From NCBI RefSeq assembly GCF_000298315.2, contig NZ_AEYE02000010.1, forward strand, positions 81,500 through 145,499: 64,000 bases of DNA, read 5' to 3'. Source of the DNA: Rhizobium grahamii CCGE 502. Its GTDB lineage: Bacteria > Pseudomonadota > Alphaproteobacteria > Rhizobiales > Rhizobiaceae. Positions 50,411 through 60,400 of the stretch are shown here, piece by piece; position 1 is the first letter of the stretch; each line of letters begins with the position of its first letter. Both the position numbers and the translations under genes were made by a program. The notes under the pieces were generated by a model. That model was not told the DNA's origin. It worked only from the letters and a program-made list of their open reading frames with translations, and did no database searches.

Positions 50411-50998
50411 TCACAATGCGTCAATCGCAATCGTCACCGTTGCGATCCCTATAGGCGTTCCGTTCTCATCCTTGATGACAAAGCTCGCTTGCGTTTCCAA
50501 CAATTGCGTCTGTTCATCGCGCTCGGCGCGATCGATGAATATCTCGTCGGACTGTTTGGCGAATGTTCTGAGGAACTTATCTTCGTCGCCCTGCCAGTAG
50601 TCGGCTGTCATCGTGCCTTGGCCGACATTCAGGCCGTGACGATCGGTCACGAAAAACTCGACGATGGTGCCCTGCGAATCATCCTGCTTGGTTTTGAGGT
50701 ATCGCGACACCGGTTTGTTGAGCAGGCGCCTGACCATCTCCCAGCCGCCGCTCTGCACCTCGGCGCGATATGTGTTATCGAGCACCTGTATGTGGGCATC
50801 ACTGATATTACCGAACTTGGCGTTCTGGTCTTCGATCGCCTTGCGGACGATCGGCGTATTTACCATCGGCTTGACGACCGTCTCGACATATTCCCGCACG
50901 ACGGACACATAGGCCGGTTCCGCCGAAACAGCCGTAGGCGAAAGACAGATGCCAAGCCCCAAAGCCGCAACTGTCCCGACGTAGCCCCAACGCATCAT
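50411..50998 (-). CDS. Periplasmic Cache/PDC-like protein
   Basis: A 195-residue protein read from the ATG at 50998 (a second ATG follows immediately; the frame extends to 51049). A signal peptide (WGYVGTVAALGLGICLS...AVSA) is followed by a helical segment and a domain containing FFVTDRHGLNVGQGTMTADYWQGDEDK, which resembles PDC/Cache sensor domains. There is no kinase or cyclase attached. It might be a free-standing ligand-binding protein. Function unknown. Confidence 0.65.
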   Translation of the reverse strand: MMRWGYVGTVAALGLGICLSPTAVSAEPAYVSVVREYVETVVKPMVNTPIVRKAIEDQNAKFGNISDAHIQVLDNTYRAEVQSGGWEMVRRLLNKPVSRYLKTKQDDSQGTIVEFFVTDRHGLNVGQGTMTADYWQGDEDKFLRTFAKQSDEIFIDRAERDEQTQLLETQASFVIKDENGTPIGIATVTIAIDAL

Positions 50999-51192
50999 AT
51001 TCGTTCCAACGTCGCGTGCCGCGACCATTCCCTTTAACCCAGTCCACAACGCGACGACGTTGCCGCGCGGGAATATGGTTCGGAGAATAAGGTCTAGGGC
51101 GGGCGCGCGACAGCGGAATCCGAGGAGTTAGTTAAACAAAGATTGGTGCAATTTTAAATTGCTGCCATTCCGGGCGGTTGCGCTGGCAGCCA

Positions 51193-51690
51193 TTAGCCGC
51201 GACTGCCCTTGGAAATCGGTTCCTGATAGGTGAAGCCCATGTCCCAAGGGAAATAGATCCAGGTATCCTGGCTGACTTCCGTGACAAAGGTATCGATCGT
51301 CGGCACACCCTGCGGCTTTGCGTAAACACAGGCGAAATGCGCCTTGGGCAGGATCGTGCGTACTTCCGAGGCTGTCTTGCCGGTGTCGGTCAGGTCGTCG
51401 ATGACGAGGACGGACTCGCCTTGGTCGGCAGTCAGTTCCGGCGCGATGCCCTTCAGGAGCATCATGTCCCCCTGATTCACATAGTCATGGTAGGAGGCGA
51501 CGCAGACCGTTTCGATCAGCCGGATATTGAGCTCGCGCGAGATGATGGCGGCTGGTACCAGGCCGCCGCGCGTGATGCAGACGATCGCTTTGAAATCGCG
51601 CTTAAGGCCGGCGAGGCGCCAGGCGAGTGCGCGCGCATCGCGGTGGAACTGATCCCATGAAACGGGAAAGGCTTTATCGGGAAGGGACAT
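51193..51690 (-). CDS. gpt: Xanthine phosphoribosyltransferase
   Basis: A 165-residue purine-salvage enzyme from the ATG at 51690. The PRPP-binding loop [14 protein letters not shown] and the flexible [14 protein letters not shown] segment are present. A longer frame to 51945 lacks support. Monocistronic by position. Confidence 0.92.
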   Translation of the reverse strand: MSLPDKAFPVSWDQFHRDARALAWRLAGLKRDFKAIVCITRGGLVPAAIISRELNIRLIETVCVASYHDYVNQGDMMLLKGIAPELTADQGESVLVIDDLTDTGKTASEVRTILPKAHFACVYAKPQGVPTIDTFVTEVSQDTWIYFPWDMGFTYQEPISKGSRG

Positions 51691-51869
51691 GGTTTGCTCC
51701 GCGGCATGAATGATGACACGCCGTTCGCCGGCGGCCGGGACAAGACATTCCGCTCGGCCAAACGCAAATCGCGCAGCCGAAACTGCGCGATAAGAGGACC
51801 GAAGCCGGAGCTCGTCATCGGTCGCCGCAATTAGCGGAATCCGGGGGCAAAACGCAAGCCCCATGATTC

Positions 51870-52712
51870 CTAGCGCGACAGCAGCGTCAAGGCCGTCATC
51901 GATTGCAGCAGCGTTTTCGTCGTGCCGCCGAAAATCATCTGCCAAAGCCGCGAATGGGTGTAGGCACCCATGACCAAGAGATCGATACTGCTGTCCGACA
52001 AACGGTTTTCAATAATTGTTGACGCCGATTTGTCCGCGCTCTCGGCGGTCGCCAGGGTTACTTTGACGCCATGGCGGGAGAGAGCCGCGGCAATGTCGGC
52101 GCCCGCGACGGCAGCGGACTGAAGTGCATTGTCGACGGGATCGACCGAAAAAATCTCGACTTCATCGGCCGCCTTCAGGATTGGCAGGGCATCGAACGCT
52201 GCGCGCGCCGCTTCCCGTGAGCCGTTCCAGGCGATGAGCACCCGCTTGATCGGTTTCGGTTGGCGCAGCACAAAGGGGATCATCAACACCGGGCGGCCGC
52301 TTTCGAAGAGAAAGTTGTCGATGTCGACGTGACTGTCCGACGGCTTGGCCGGATCTGCCTGTGACGCGATGAGCAGGTCAGCGCTTCGAGCGCTTTCGAT
52401 CAAGGGTGCCGTGCCGTAGCCGGTGGATGAGGCAAAGCTGCGCCACTGAAAGGAGACACCTTCAGCCGCTGCCTTCTTGCGGAAGATGCGTTCGACTTCG
52501 ACCGTTTCCGCATGCGCCATATCCTGTAGCGCCTGCACGGCGACGGGATCGGGTATTTCCATCGGCGCCACGAGCGGCACGACAGCGACGGTTTCCGCAT
52601 GAAGGCCGATAACGTGGGCATTGGTCTCAGCGGCAATGGCAAATGCAAAATCCGCTACAGCGGGAGCGTTGTCGACGGTATCGAGAATGGCAAGTATGGT
52701 TTTGTAAGACAT
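51870..52712 (-). CDS. Tandem universal stress protein (UspA family)
   Basis: A 280-residue protein with two Usp-like halves: the first starts [16 protein letters not shown], and the second starts [23 protein letters not shown], with a late ATP-binding type [17 protein letters not shown] motif. AAGGAG precedes the ATG at 52712. A perfect FixK/FNR box lies 72 bp upstream of the start codon, so oxygen-responsive control is likely. Confidence 0.9.
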   Translation of the reverse strand: MSYKTILAILDTVDNAPAVADFAFAIAAETNAHVIGLHAETVAVVPLVAPMEIPDPVAVQALQDMAHAETVEVERIFRKKAAAEGVSFQWRSFASSTGYGTAPLIESARSADLLIASQADPAKPSDSHVDIDNFLFESGRPVLMIPFVLRQPKPIKRVLIAWNGSREAARAAFDALPILKAADEVEIFSVDPVDNALQSAAVAGADIAAALSRHGVKVTLATAESADKSASTIIENRLSDSSIDLLVMGAYTHSRLWQMIFGGTTKTLLQSMTALTLLSR

Positions 52713-52783
52713 AAACAATTCTCCTTATGCGGATGAAATCAGTTAATCTTCAACGAGAATGCGCCGGCGAGGGCGCCGGTTCC

Positions 52784-52797
52784 TTGATGCACATCAA
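52784..52797 (-). promoter_or_regulatory. FixK/FNR box upstream of the universal stress gene
   Basis: TTGATGCACATCAA is an exact match to the anaerobox TTGAT-N4-ATCAA. It lies between the end of the cinA-like gene and the stress protein start, oriented for control of the latter. Confidence 0.85.
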
Positions 52798-52821
52798 AGG
52801 CAATGCGGAACCTCTCTCATA

Positions 52822-53598
52822 CTAGGCCTCTGCCGAGCGGTTTTCCGTAACCTCCTTTGCCTGGCGAATGGTTTCGATCATGGCGCGCACGTCGACTCCC
52901 GCCGCGTCGATCGCATTCTGGGAGCGGCCACGGACGACGATTTCGGTCGAGAACGCTTGCCCGACGTATCGGGGGTAGGAGCCTATGTTCGTCTCCGGAT
53001 GAGCTTTTTGGATGGCAGCCAGCGGCGTGCCGATGTCACCCTCTCCGAACGGGCAGGAGATGCCAAGCGAGAGCACCCGCGTGCCGGTGCGCAATGTCGG
53101 GATGACCGCGTCGACCATGGCCTGGAAGACTTGCGGGACACCGGCCATCACGTGAACGTTGTCGATAACGAAGCCTGGCGCGGTGGAGACGGGGTTGCGG
53201 ATGTGGCGCGCACCTTTTGGCATCCGGGCCATTCTCTTCCTGGCGTCGGTGAATTCAAGGCCGCGGCTGGCATACATATCGCCGAGTAGTGTCATTGCGT
53301 CGGCATCGTATTCACACGGCAGCCCGAATGCTGCCGATACGGCATCGGCGGTGATGTCGTCATGGGTCGGCCCGATGCCCCCTGAGGTGAAGACATAGTC
53401 GTATTTTACGCGCAAGGCGTTGAGCGCTGCGACGATCGCATCTTCCTCGTCACCGACGATACGGACCTCCTTGAGGTCGATGCCACAAAGCGTCAGCACA
53501 TCCGCCAGATGGCCGATATTCTTGTCCTTGGTGCGGCCGGATAAAAGTTCGTCGCCGATGGCAAGCATGGCGGCGGTGACAATAGTCTCATTGGTCAT
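52822..53598 (-). CDS. CinA-family molybdopterin-binding protein
   Basis: A 258-residue protein from the ATG at 53598 (the frame extends to 53715). The MoCF/MPT-binding core is clear: AMLAIGDELLSGRTKDKNIG, then TSGGIGPTHDDIT and NPVSTAPGFVIDNVHVMAGVP. It has the COG1058 nicotinamide-nucleotide hydrolase-type domain but lacks the C-terminal deamidase domain of full-length CinA. Role uncertain. Confidence 0.82.
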   Translation of the reverse strand: MTNETIVTAAMLAIGDELLSGRTKDKNIGHLADVLTLCGIDLKEVRIVGDEEDAIVAALNALRVKYDYVFTSGGIGPTHDDITADAVSAAFGLPCEYDADAMTLLGDMYASRGLEFTDARKRMARMPKGARHIRNPVSTAPGFVIDNVHVMAGVPQVFQAMVDAVIPTLRTGTRVLSLGISCPFGEGDIGTPLAAIQKAHPETNIGSYPRYVGQAFSTEIVVRGRSQNAIDAAGVDVRAMIETIRQAKEVTENRSAEA

Positions 53599-53818
53599 GG
53601 GAAATTTCCGAACATTTGGATCCCCACATAGGTAGCGCCCTTCGTCGGTCTTGCAAACCGGGTCGCCGCCGCTACTCACGCGACTGGCTGCAAGTATTTT
53701 TTCGTCTATGGCCATTGAACAGTGCGTTCTGCCACGAGGGGCTATGTTGATGGCGACTCGCTGCTAAGTTTCCACCGCTTACGAATTCAAACGCAAATTC
53801 CCTGATGGAGATAAGTAA

Positions 53819-54415
53819 ATGGCGAAGGTACTCGTGCTCTATTATTCGGCCTATGGCCACATCGAAACCATGGCCTATGCCGTGGCCGAAGGCGCAAAGT
53901 CGACTGGCGCTGACGTTGTTGTCAAGCGCGTTCCGGAACTGGTCCCAGACGAGGTTGCCAAGGCGTCCTACTACAAGATGGACCAGGCTGCGCCGGTTGC
54001 CACCGTCGATGAACTTGCTGATTATGATGCCATCATCGTAGGCGCCGGCACGCGGTTCGGAACCGTTGCGTCGCAAATGCGCAATTTCTGGGATCAGACC
54101 GGAAGCCTTTGGTTTGCCGGAAAGTTGGTCGGCAAGGTAGGCTCCGTTTTCACCTCGTCGGCAACGCAACACGGCGGTCAGGAGTCCACCATCCTCGGCT
54201 TCATCCCTACGTTCCTGCATCAGGGCATGATCGTCGCTGGACTCCCTTATGCTTTCCAGGGCCAGATGGGCGTTGATGAAATCAAGGGTGGTTCGCCCTA
54301 TGGCGCCTCCACCATCACTGACGGCGACGGATCACGCCAGCCTTCCGCGATTGAACTGGAAGCCGCCAAATATCAGGGCGCACACGTCGCCAAGATCGCC
54401 GCGAAGCTCGGCTGA
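53819..54415 (+). CDS. wrbA: NAD(P)H:quinone oxidoreductase, WrbA type
   Basis: A 198-residue FMN-binding flavodoxin-like enzyme that reduces quinones by two electrons, protecting from redox stress. Signatures are [43 protein letters not shown] and [25 protein letters not shown] precedes the ATG. Confidence 0.95.
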   Translation: MAKVLVLYYSAYGHIETMAYAVAEGAKSTGADVVVKRVPELVPDEVAKASYYKMDQAAPVATVDELADYDAIIVGAGTRFGTVASQMRNFWDQTGSLWFAGKLVGKVGSVFTSSATQHGGQESTILGFIPTFLHQGMIVAGLPYAFQGQMGVDEIKGGSPYGASTITDGDGSRQPSAIELEAAKYQGAHVAKIAAKLG

Positions 54416-54487
54416 TCGATTCCATCCTGGCAGGCGCGGCTATCAGAGTCGCGCCTGCTTCAAGGCGCAGGCAGTTTGCCGGCTGCG

Positions 54488-54625
54488 TCAGCCATAGAGC
54501 TCGTGCAGCTTCACTGCGTAGAAAAGAAGCGGTATTCCGAGGACCGCAATTGCGATCATGAGTGCCGTTCCCGCCCGGAACAACTTGAGACGTCGCGTTC
54601 TCGTGCCATCCCAATCGTAAACCAT
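54488..54625 (-). CDS. Small single-helix membrane protein, 45 residues
   Basis: Begins MVYDWDGTRTRRLKLFRAGT, followed by one hydrophobic helix (ALMIAIAVLGIPLLFYAV) and a short KLHELYG end. AAGG and GGGAG elements lie upstream of the ATG. Its N-terminal motif (DWDGTRTRR) is characteristic for a short rhizobial protein group I have seen; function unknown. Confidence 0.55.
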   Translation of the reverse strand: MVYDWDGTRTRRLKLFRAGTALMIAIAVLGIPLLFYAVKLHELYG

Positions 54626-54856
54626 CGCCTTACTCCCACAAGACAGCTTACAACCATGCGCAGCCCCAACCGCGATCCTTCTGGCGCGCGCATACAAGCA
54701 CATTCGAGAGCGATGATAAAGAGCAGCTTCCAGCAGCTGTCTGCTGTGGCTACGGCGCGAGAAGGCTGCGCTGCGGCAGTCAAGGCCCCTCTGGTGGTCG
54801 CGACAAGGCTGATTGATCAGGCTGCAATACGGCAACCACCGCAAAATTTCGGACCG

Positions 54857-55543
54857 CTAAATTTGTCCAGATAGTCTTGAAGTGCCGCCGCCCATTCTGT
54901 CTGTGGCGCTTTGTTGCGCCAGTAGCGCTATTTCGACACGGTTTCGCAGGCCAAGCTTGGCGAGCAGTCGCGAGACGTGAAACTTGACCGTCTTTATCTG
55001 GACGCCGGTGGCTTCGGCGATCTGACGGTTCGTCTGGCCCTTGCCGATCAGGGCGAAGACGGTGGCCTCCTTAGCGGAGAGTTTTGCGACCAGACTGTCT
55101 GTTTTCCGGCCTGCCGAGACATTGCGGATCACGTCGTAAAGCCGCATGCCGATGTTCGATGAGAGATAGGAGTCGCCGGCGGCAACCGTTTGGACCGCCG
55201 ATATCAGATCCGGAGCCATCGAGCCTTTGAGCAGGTAGCCCGTGGCGCCGGCTTCGAGCGCTTCCAGAACATCGTCGTCCTCCTCGGAAACCGTCAACAT
55301 GACGATCTTCACGTCCGGCCAATTTTGCCGTATCTCGCGCGCCGCGGCGATCCCGCTGCCGGGCATGGAGATGTCGAGAAGGATCACATCGGGCTGACAC
55401 TGTTCCGTCAGTGCGATTGCCTCGTCCTTCGTTGCGCCTTCACCCACCACCTTGATTTTTCCGGACGCCGAAAATGCCTGGATGACGCCCATTCGAAACA
55501 GCGAATGATCGTCAGCGACAATAACCGAAATAGCCGATTGCAT
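54857..55543 (-). CDS. LuxR-type (NarL/FixJ) response regulator
   Basis: A 228-residue regulator from the ATG at 55543. The receiver domain has the acidic pair D11-D12, phospho-acceptor D57 (VILLDISMPG) and the conserved T/K; the C-terminal HTH LuxR domain has KEATVFALIGKGQTNRQIAEA and IKTVKFHVSRLLAKL. It is 7 bp downstream of the histidine kinase gene and forms its cognate pair. Targets are unknown; the divergent peroxidase gene is an obvious candidate. Confidence 0.92.
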   Translation of the reverse strand: MQSAISVIVADDHSLFRMGVIQAFSASGKIKVVGEGATKDEAIALTEQCQPDVILLDISMPGSGIAAAREIRQNWPDVKIVMLTVSEEDDDVLEALEAGATGYLLKGSMAPDLISAVQTVAAGDSYLSSNIGMRLYDVIRNVSAGRKTDSLVAKLSAKEATVFALIGKGQTNRQIAEATGVQIKTVKFHVSRLLAKLGLRNRVEIALLAQQSATDRMGGGTSRLSGQI

Positions 55544-55550
55544 GCCCAAT

Positions 55551-57047
55551 TCAGTGCTCCATGTCGATCGTCATCTCCAGCCGCGTACCCTTGGGGGTGC
55601 GACTGGCGAAAGTAAGTGCTCCGCCGAGGCTCTCGACACGCTGCCGCAAGCCCTGAATGCCCATGCCGCCGATGTGGCGAGCGGTGGATTGTTCGCCCGG
55701 TTTAAGGCCGTCATCACACACTGCCAGCATCAGCTTCCCATCGACAAGTGCGCATTCCACCTTCTGGCCATTGGCGCCAGCGTGCCGATGAGCATTGTTG
55801 AGGCCCTCCTGCAGGAAGCGATAGATGCAGGTCTTGATCGCAACCGGCAGCTCCGGATTGGCCCGGCAGGGCTCGAACAGCACCCTGCTTCCCGTGCGGG
55901 CCTCGTGGTTGCGGATGACCCTCGCGACGATCTGGTCGAGGTCGAGGCGCTCGATATCCGGCAACAACAGGGAGCGTGCGATCGTCCGAATTTCCGCCAG
56001 CGCCTCCGATAACGTCGAAGACACCGTGTGCAGCGCGTCGTCACGTTCGCCGCGGTTCTTGGCAACCCGAACGGGCTCGAGCTGCAGTAGGGCGTAGCTG
56101 AGGAGCTGGCCTGGGCCATCGTGCAGATCTGCCCCGATCCCGCGTGCGAAGTTCTCGTTCATGCTCGCCAAACGCACGGACGCCTCGCGATCCCGCTTTC
56201 GCAATTCCTGCACCTCGTCGCGTGCGCGTTCAGCCTCCTCAGCGCGGCGATTGAGCAGCTTCCGTTGCCGTTCGATTGTCATGCTCGCCCGATGTACGAT
56301 GCCGAACAGCCCGAGCATAACGAGCGCGGATGTGGCTGCAACTATGCCCCAACTCTGGAATTGCAGCTGCAAAAGGTGGTCGCCAACCACGGTGGCGTCC
56401 TCATGAATTTCGGCAACCGCAAAGACCGCGCCCGTATCCTTGTCGTGAATGGGGCTGTATATCTCCAGATAGGGCGTCGTGAAGTTTCGCTGGGTATGTT
56501 CACCTGCTTCCAAATCTGCGTGTTGCGCCGCGACCTCGCCAGCAAGCGCGCGCTTCATGCCCTCCGGAGCATTGAAGCGTTTGCCGACAAGTTCCTTCGA
56601 AAGCGAATAGGCAACCGTGCCATCCGGCAGCCAGACCTCCAGATACGGAAAGCGCTGCCGGACCTCGGGCGCGGCAAACAGTCGATCGAGTTCGGCCACC
56701 GCGGTGCTCGACAATTGGGTCGTGACCTCAAGTTCCTGCGCGATCGGCTGTATCATCCGCTGGACCAGCAGTGCCGTCGACGCCGCACGGCTGTTGGTTG
56801 CGTTGCTGACGAGGATCCCGGCTATTAGATGTCCCGCGATCGTTGCTGTGATCAGAATAAGAAGGCCGCTCGCTAACAGGAAACGAACAGAGAGTGTCTG
56901 CCGCGCGATCCAGTCCTGTGTCGGCAATCGAATGCGCGTCGCGGCAGAGGAGACGCCAACAGCCTTGGAAACTCGCGACGTCGTACTATCCGTCTTTCCT
57001 TCCGCGGGGATCCCTTCAAGCAACCGTTGCCTCCTCCAGCAGCGCAC
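55551..57047 (-). CDS. Membrane histidine kinase (NarX/HisKA_3 type)
   Basis: A 498-residue sensor starting at a GTG behind AGGTGAG. Two transmembrane helices (about 56-80 and 233-252) flank a periplasmic sensory domain of about 150 residues (EVWLPDGTVAYSLSKELVGK, a Cache-like pattern). After a coiled coil (260-295) comes the HisKA_3 dimerisation helix with H309 in IGADLHDGPGQLL, and an HATPase domain with NNAHRHAGA and GGMGIQGLRQRVESLGG. Ligand unknown. It is divergent from the giant peroxidase gene. Confidence 0.9.
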   Translation of the reverse strand: MRCWRRQRLLEGIPAEGKTDSTTSRVSKAVGVSSAATRIRLPTQDWIARQTLSVRFLLASGLLILITATIAGHLIAGILVSNATNSRAASTALLVQRMIQPIAQELEVTTQLSSTAVAELDRLFAAPEVRQRFPYLEVWLPDGTVAYSLSKELVGKRFNAPEGMKRALAGEVAAQHADLEAGEHTQRNFTTPYLEIYSPIHDKDTGAVFAVAEIHEDATVVGDHLLQLQFQSWGIVAATSALVMLGLFGIVHRASMTIERQRKLLNRRAEEAERARDEVQELRKRDREASVRLASMNENFARGIGADLHDGPGQLLSYALLQLEPVRVAKNRGERDDALHTVSSTLSEALAEIRTIARSLLLPDIERLDLDQIVARVIRNHEARTGSRVLFEPCRANPELPVAIKTCIYRFLQEGLNNAHRHAGANGQKVECALVDGKLMLAVCDDGLKPGEQSTARHIGGMGIQGLRQRVESLGGALTFASRTPKGTRLEMTIDMEH

Positions 57048-57401
57048 GTCTCACCTAGGTAACCATACTCGCAATATCCGGCCGGATTTCCAGCAGAAAA
57101 TCAAAACACGATGAAAGACGACCCGGAACTGGTCAGAGGTCTAGGTAAAACCTGGGCTCCGACGGATCCAATGTAAAACCAAAGCACGATTTTCCGATCG
57201 GACGTTAATCGAATACTTCGTTGGACTTTCCGGCGTTCAAGTAAAGTCCAGTATTTGTCATTCTTGATTATCGTCAAATGACGAGCTCATCAAAGCTCGG
57301 CTTTCGACAAATGGAAACCGCAGAACCAGCCAGCTGCCGTCAGGCAGGTGGAATGGCGAAGCTTTGAAAAGCCGCGACGATCGCGGACCGTGGAGGATAG
57401 A
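57048..57401. promoter_or_regulatory. Shared divergent control region of the kinase operon and the peroxidase gene
   Basis: Gene-free, AT-richer. Elements: perfect inverted repeat TGGACTTT-N13-AAAGTCCA (57222-57250); TTGATTATCGTCAA (57264-57277), a CRP/FNR-like dyad with 9 of 10 conserved bases; an overlapping GTCATT-N14-AATGAC pair (57257-57282); and a short GAGCT/AGCTC hairpin (57283-57298). They lie 100-180 bp upstream of the peroxidase ATG. The regulator binding each is not known. Confidence 0.5.
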
Positions 57402-60400
57402 ATGGTCCAGCTCAACAAACATGACCTCGAGTTCATTCTGAAGCAGATCAAGGTGGCTGAAGCGCACGCGGCAGGAACGCCGCTGACGGAACTGGTTTCC
57501 AGCCAACTCATCCCTTACGGACTGCGCACCGTGGATGGCAGCTATAACAATCTCGCGCCGGGCCAGGAGCATTTCGGGTCCTCCGACCAGATCATGCAGC
57601 GGCTGCTCGACGCTCAGTTCAAGGTCGCCGAAGGCGGCAGCAGCTACACCCAAACCTCGGGCAACGTCTACGACTCGCAGCCACGCGTTATCTCAAACCT
57701 GATCGTCGACCAATCGATCGGTAACCCTGCAACCATCCTCTCGGCGCTTACCAATCTCGGTCACAGCGATCCCTATGCCTTCCTGGGCCAGACGGCGAAC
57801 GCCACCGCCTATCTTGCAGCCGTCGACGCCTACGAGACCCATTCAGCGGCTGAAAAATCAGTCGCCGCGGCCAAGGGGGCGCTCGCTGCGCTTTACTACA
57901 GTCCCGTGCCACCGACACCGGAAGCAGTCGCTACAGCGCAAGCAGCCATCGCCGCGGCAGAAGAGCAGGCGGACGGGGCGCTGGCAGTCAAAAACTTTGC
58001 CTACAGCACGATGGAACAGCTGCTCGGTGTGACGATGGAGGGCGACTCCGTTCTCATCCCCAACGTGTCAGCCGACCTCGGTGATACAGCGCCGTTCAAC
58101 GGCTTCTTCACACTGTTCGGTCAGTTCTTCGATCACGGCCTCGATCTCGTCAGCAAAGGTGGCAGTGGAACCGTCTATATTCCGCTGCATCCGGACGATC
58201 CGCTCTACGTGCCGGGAAGCCCGACCAATTTCATGGTGCTCACCCGCGCGCAAAACCAACCGGGGCCTGATGGCGTCGTCGGCACCGCGGACGACATTCG
58301 CGAACACACGAACGAAACCACCCCGTGGATCGACCTCAATCAGGTTTATACGTCGAACCCATCGCACCAGGTGTTCCTGCGCGAATATGTTCTCATCGAC
58401 GGCAAACCAATGGCGACCGGCCACATGCTCGAAGGCGTCAACGGCGGCCCGCCAACCTGGGCCGATATCAAGGCCCAAGCCCGAGATGTGCTCGGGATCA
58501 TCCTGACGGACCAGGACGTTCTCCGCGTTCCCGCGATCGCGACCGACTTTTATGGTGAGTTCGTCCGCGGCGTCAACGGGTTCCCGCAACTGGTAACGAT
58601 GACCGGCGGCCTCGAAGGCAATCTCGCCGATCCCGTTGCCGCATCTGATGCTCTTTCAGCTGGCCGCGCCTTCCTCAATGATATCGCTCACACGGCGGCG
58701 CCCGTCCTCGCAGACGATGACGGCGATCCCTCAACGCCGGCAGTCCTGATGCCTGACGGCGATGCCGATGTGGGTAACGCCGTCCCGGTAGACAATCGCG
58801 GCAACAATCTTGCCTATGACAACGAACTCCTCGACGCGCACTACATCGTCAGTGACGGGCGTGGCAACGAAAACATCGGCCTGACCTCCGTTCACCACCT
58901 CTTCCACCACGAGCACAACCGACAGATCGACGCGATCAAGCACGAATTGATCTCCGGGCCTGATGCGGATGTAGCCTTCCTCAACGAATGGCTTCTGGAA
59001 GACGTGGCCGCACTTCCGGCGAGCCAGGCCGAGATCGACGCCCTTGTCTGGGATGGCGAGCGGGTTTTCCAGGCCGGTCGCTTCTCGACCGAAATGGTCT
59101 ACCAGCATCTCGTCTTTGAGGAATTCGCCCGCGCGGTGTCGCCAAACATCGACCCATTCGTTTTTTCCAATAGCGTGGACATCGACCCCGCGATCGCGGC
59201 CGAGTTTGCGCATGTCGTTTATCGCTTCGGCCACTCGATGCTGACCGAAGATGTATCCCGCCTCAATTTGCTGCTCGGGGGGGACGGCGAAGTGACAGGG
59301 CAGGAACAGGCAGACGTCAAACTGATGGACGCCTTCCTCAATCCTGTGATGTTCGCCGCGAGCGGCGTCGACGCGGAGGCGGCCGCTGGGGCCATCCTTC
59401 GCGGCATGAGCCGGCAGGTCGGCAATGAGATAGACGAGCACGTCACCGATGCTCTGCGCAACAATCTCGTCGGCCTGCCGCTCGACCTTGCGGCACTCAA
59501 CATGACACGCGCCCGCGAGACCGGCGTGCCATCACTGAACGCTGCGCGTCGCGATTTCTATGCGCAATCCCAGGACAGCATGCTGAAACCCTACGAGAGC
59601 TGGTTCGAGTTCGCGCTGTCGCTGAAGAATCCGGCGTCTCTGATCAACTTCATTGCGGCTTACGGGACGCATTCGACGATCACCCTGGCAACGACGCTTG
59701 AAGAAAAGCGGGCCGCTGCCACCGCGCTCGTCCTCGGTGGCACGGGCGCGCCTCAGGATCGTCTGGACTTCCTCAATGGTACGGGTGCGTGGACATCTCA
59801 GGCGAATGGTGTGACGACGACCGGCCTCGATACCGTCGACTTCTGGATCGGTGGGCTTGCCGAAAAGAAGATGCCGTTCGGCGGCATGCTCGGCTCGACC
59901 TTCAATTTCGTTTTCGAAGCCCAGATGGAAAAGCTGCAGAACGGCGACCGCTTCTATTACCTGAGCCGCACTCAGGGCCTCAATCTCCTCAACGAGTTGG
60001 AAGCGGATTCCTTTGCGCAGCTCGTCATACGCAACACCGACACCGAGGACCACGATGCTCATCTCAACGGTGCGGCCTTCCAGACGGCCGACTATGTCCT
60101 CGAGATCGATCAGGCAAAGCAGTTCAACGCCGGTTTGGATGCGGCTGATCCGATCGGCACCAATCCCATCCTCCAGGCGATCAATCCGCTCGTCATTCGC
60201 CAGGATCTCGATGGCGACGGGACCGTCGATTATCTCCGCTTCACCGGTGGGGAGCATGTCGTCCTCGGCGGAAGCTCCCGCAACGACACGCTCATTGGCG
60301 GCGAGGGTGACGATACGCTGTGGGGCGGTGCTGGCGACGACCGGCTGGAAGGCGGCTTCGGCGTCGACCATCTGCACGGCGGCGATGGTGACGACATCAT

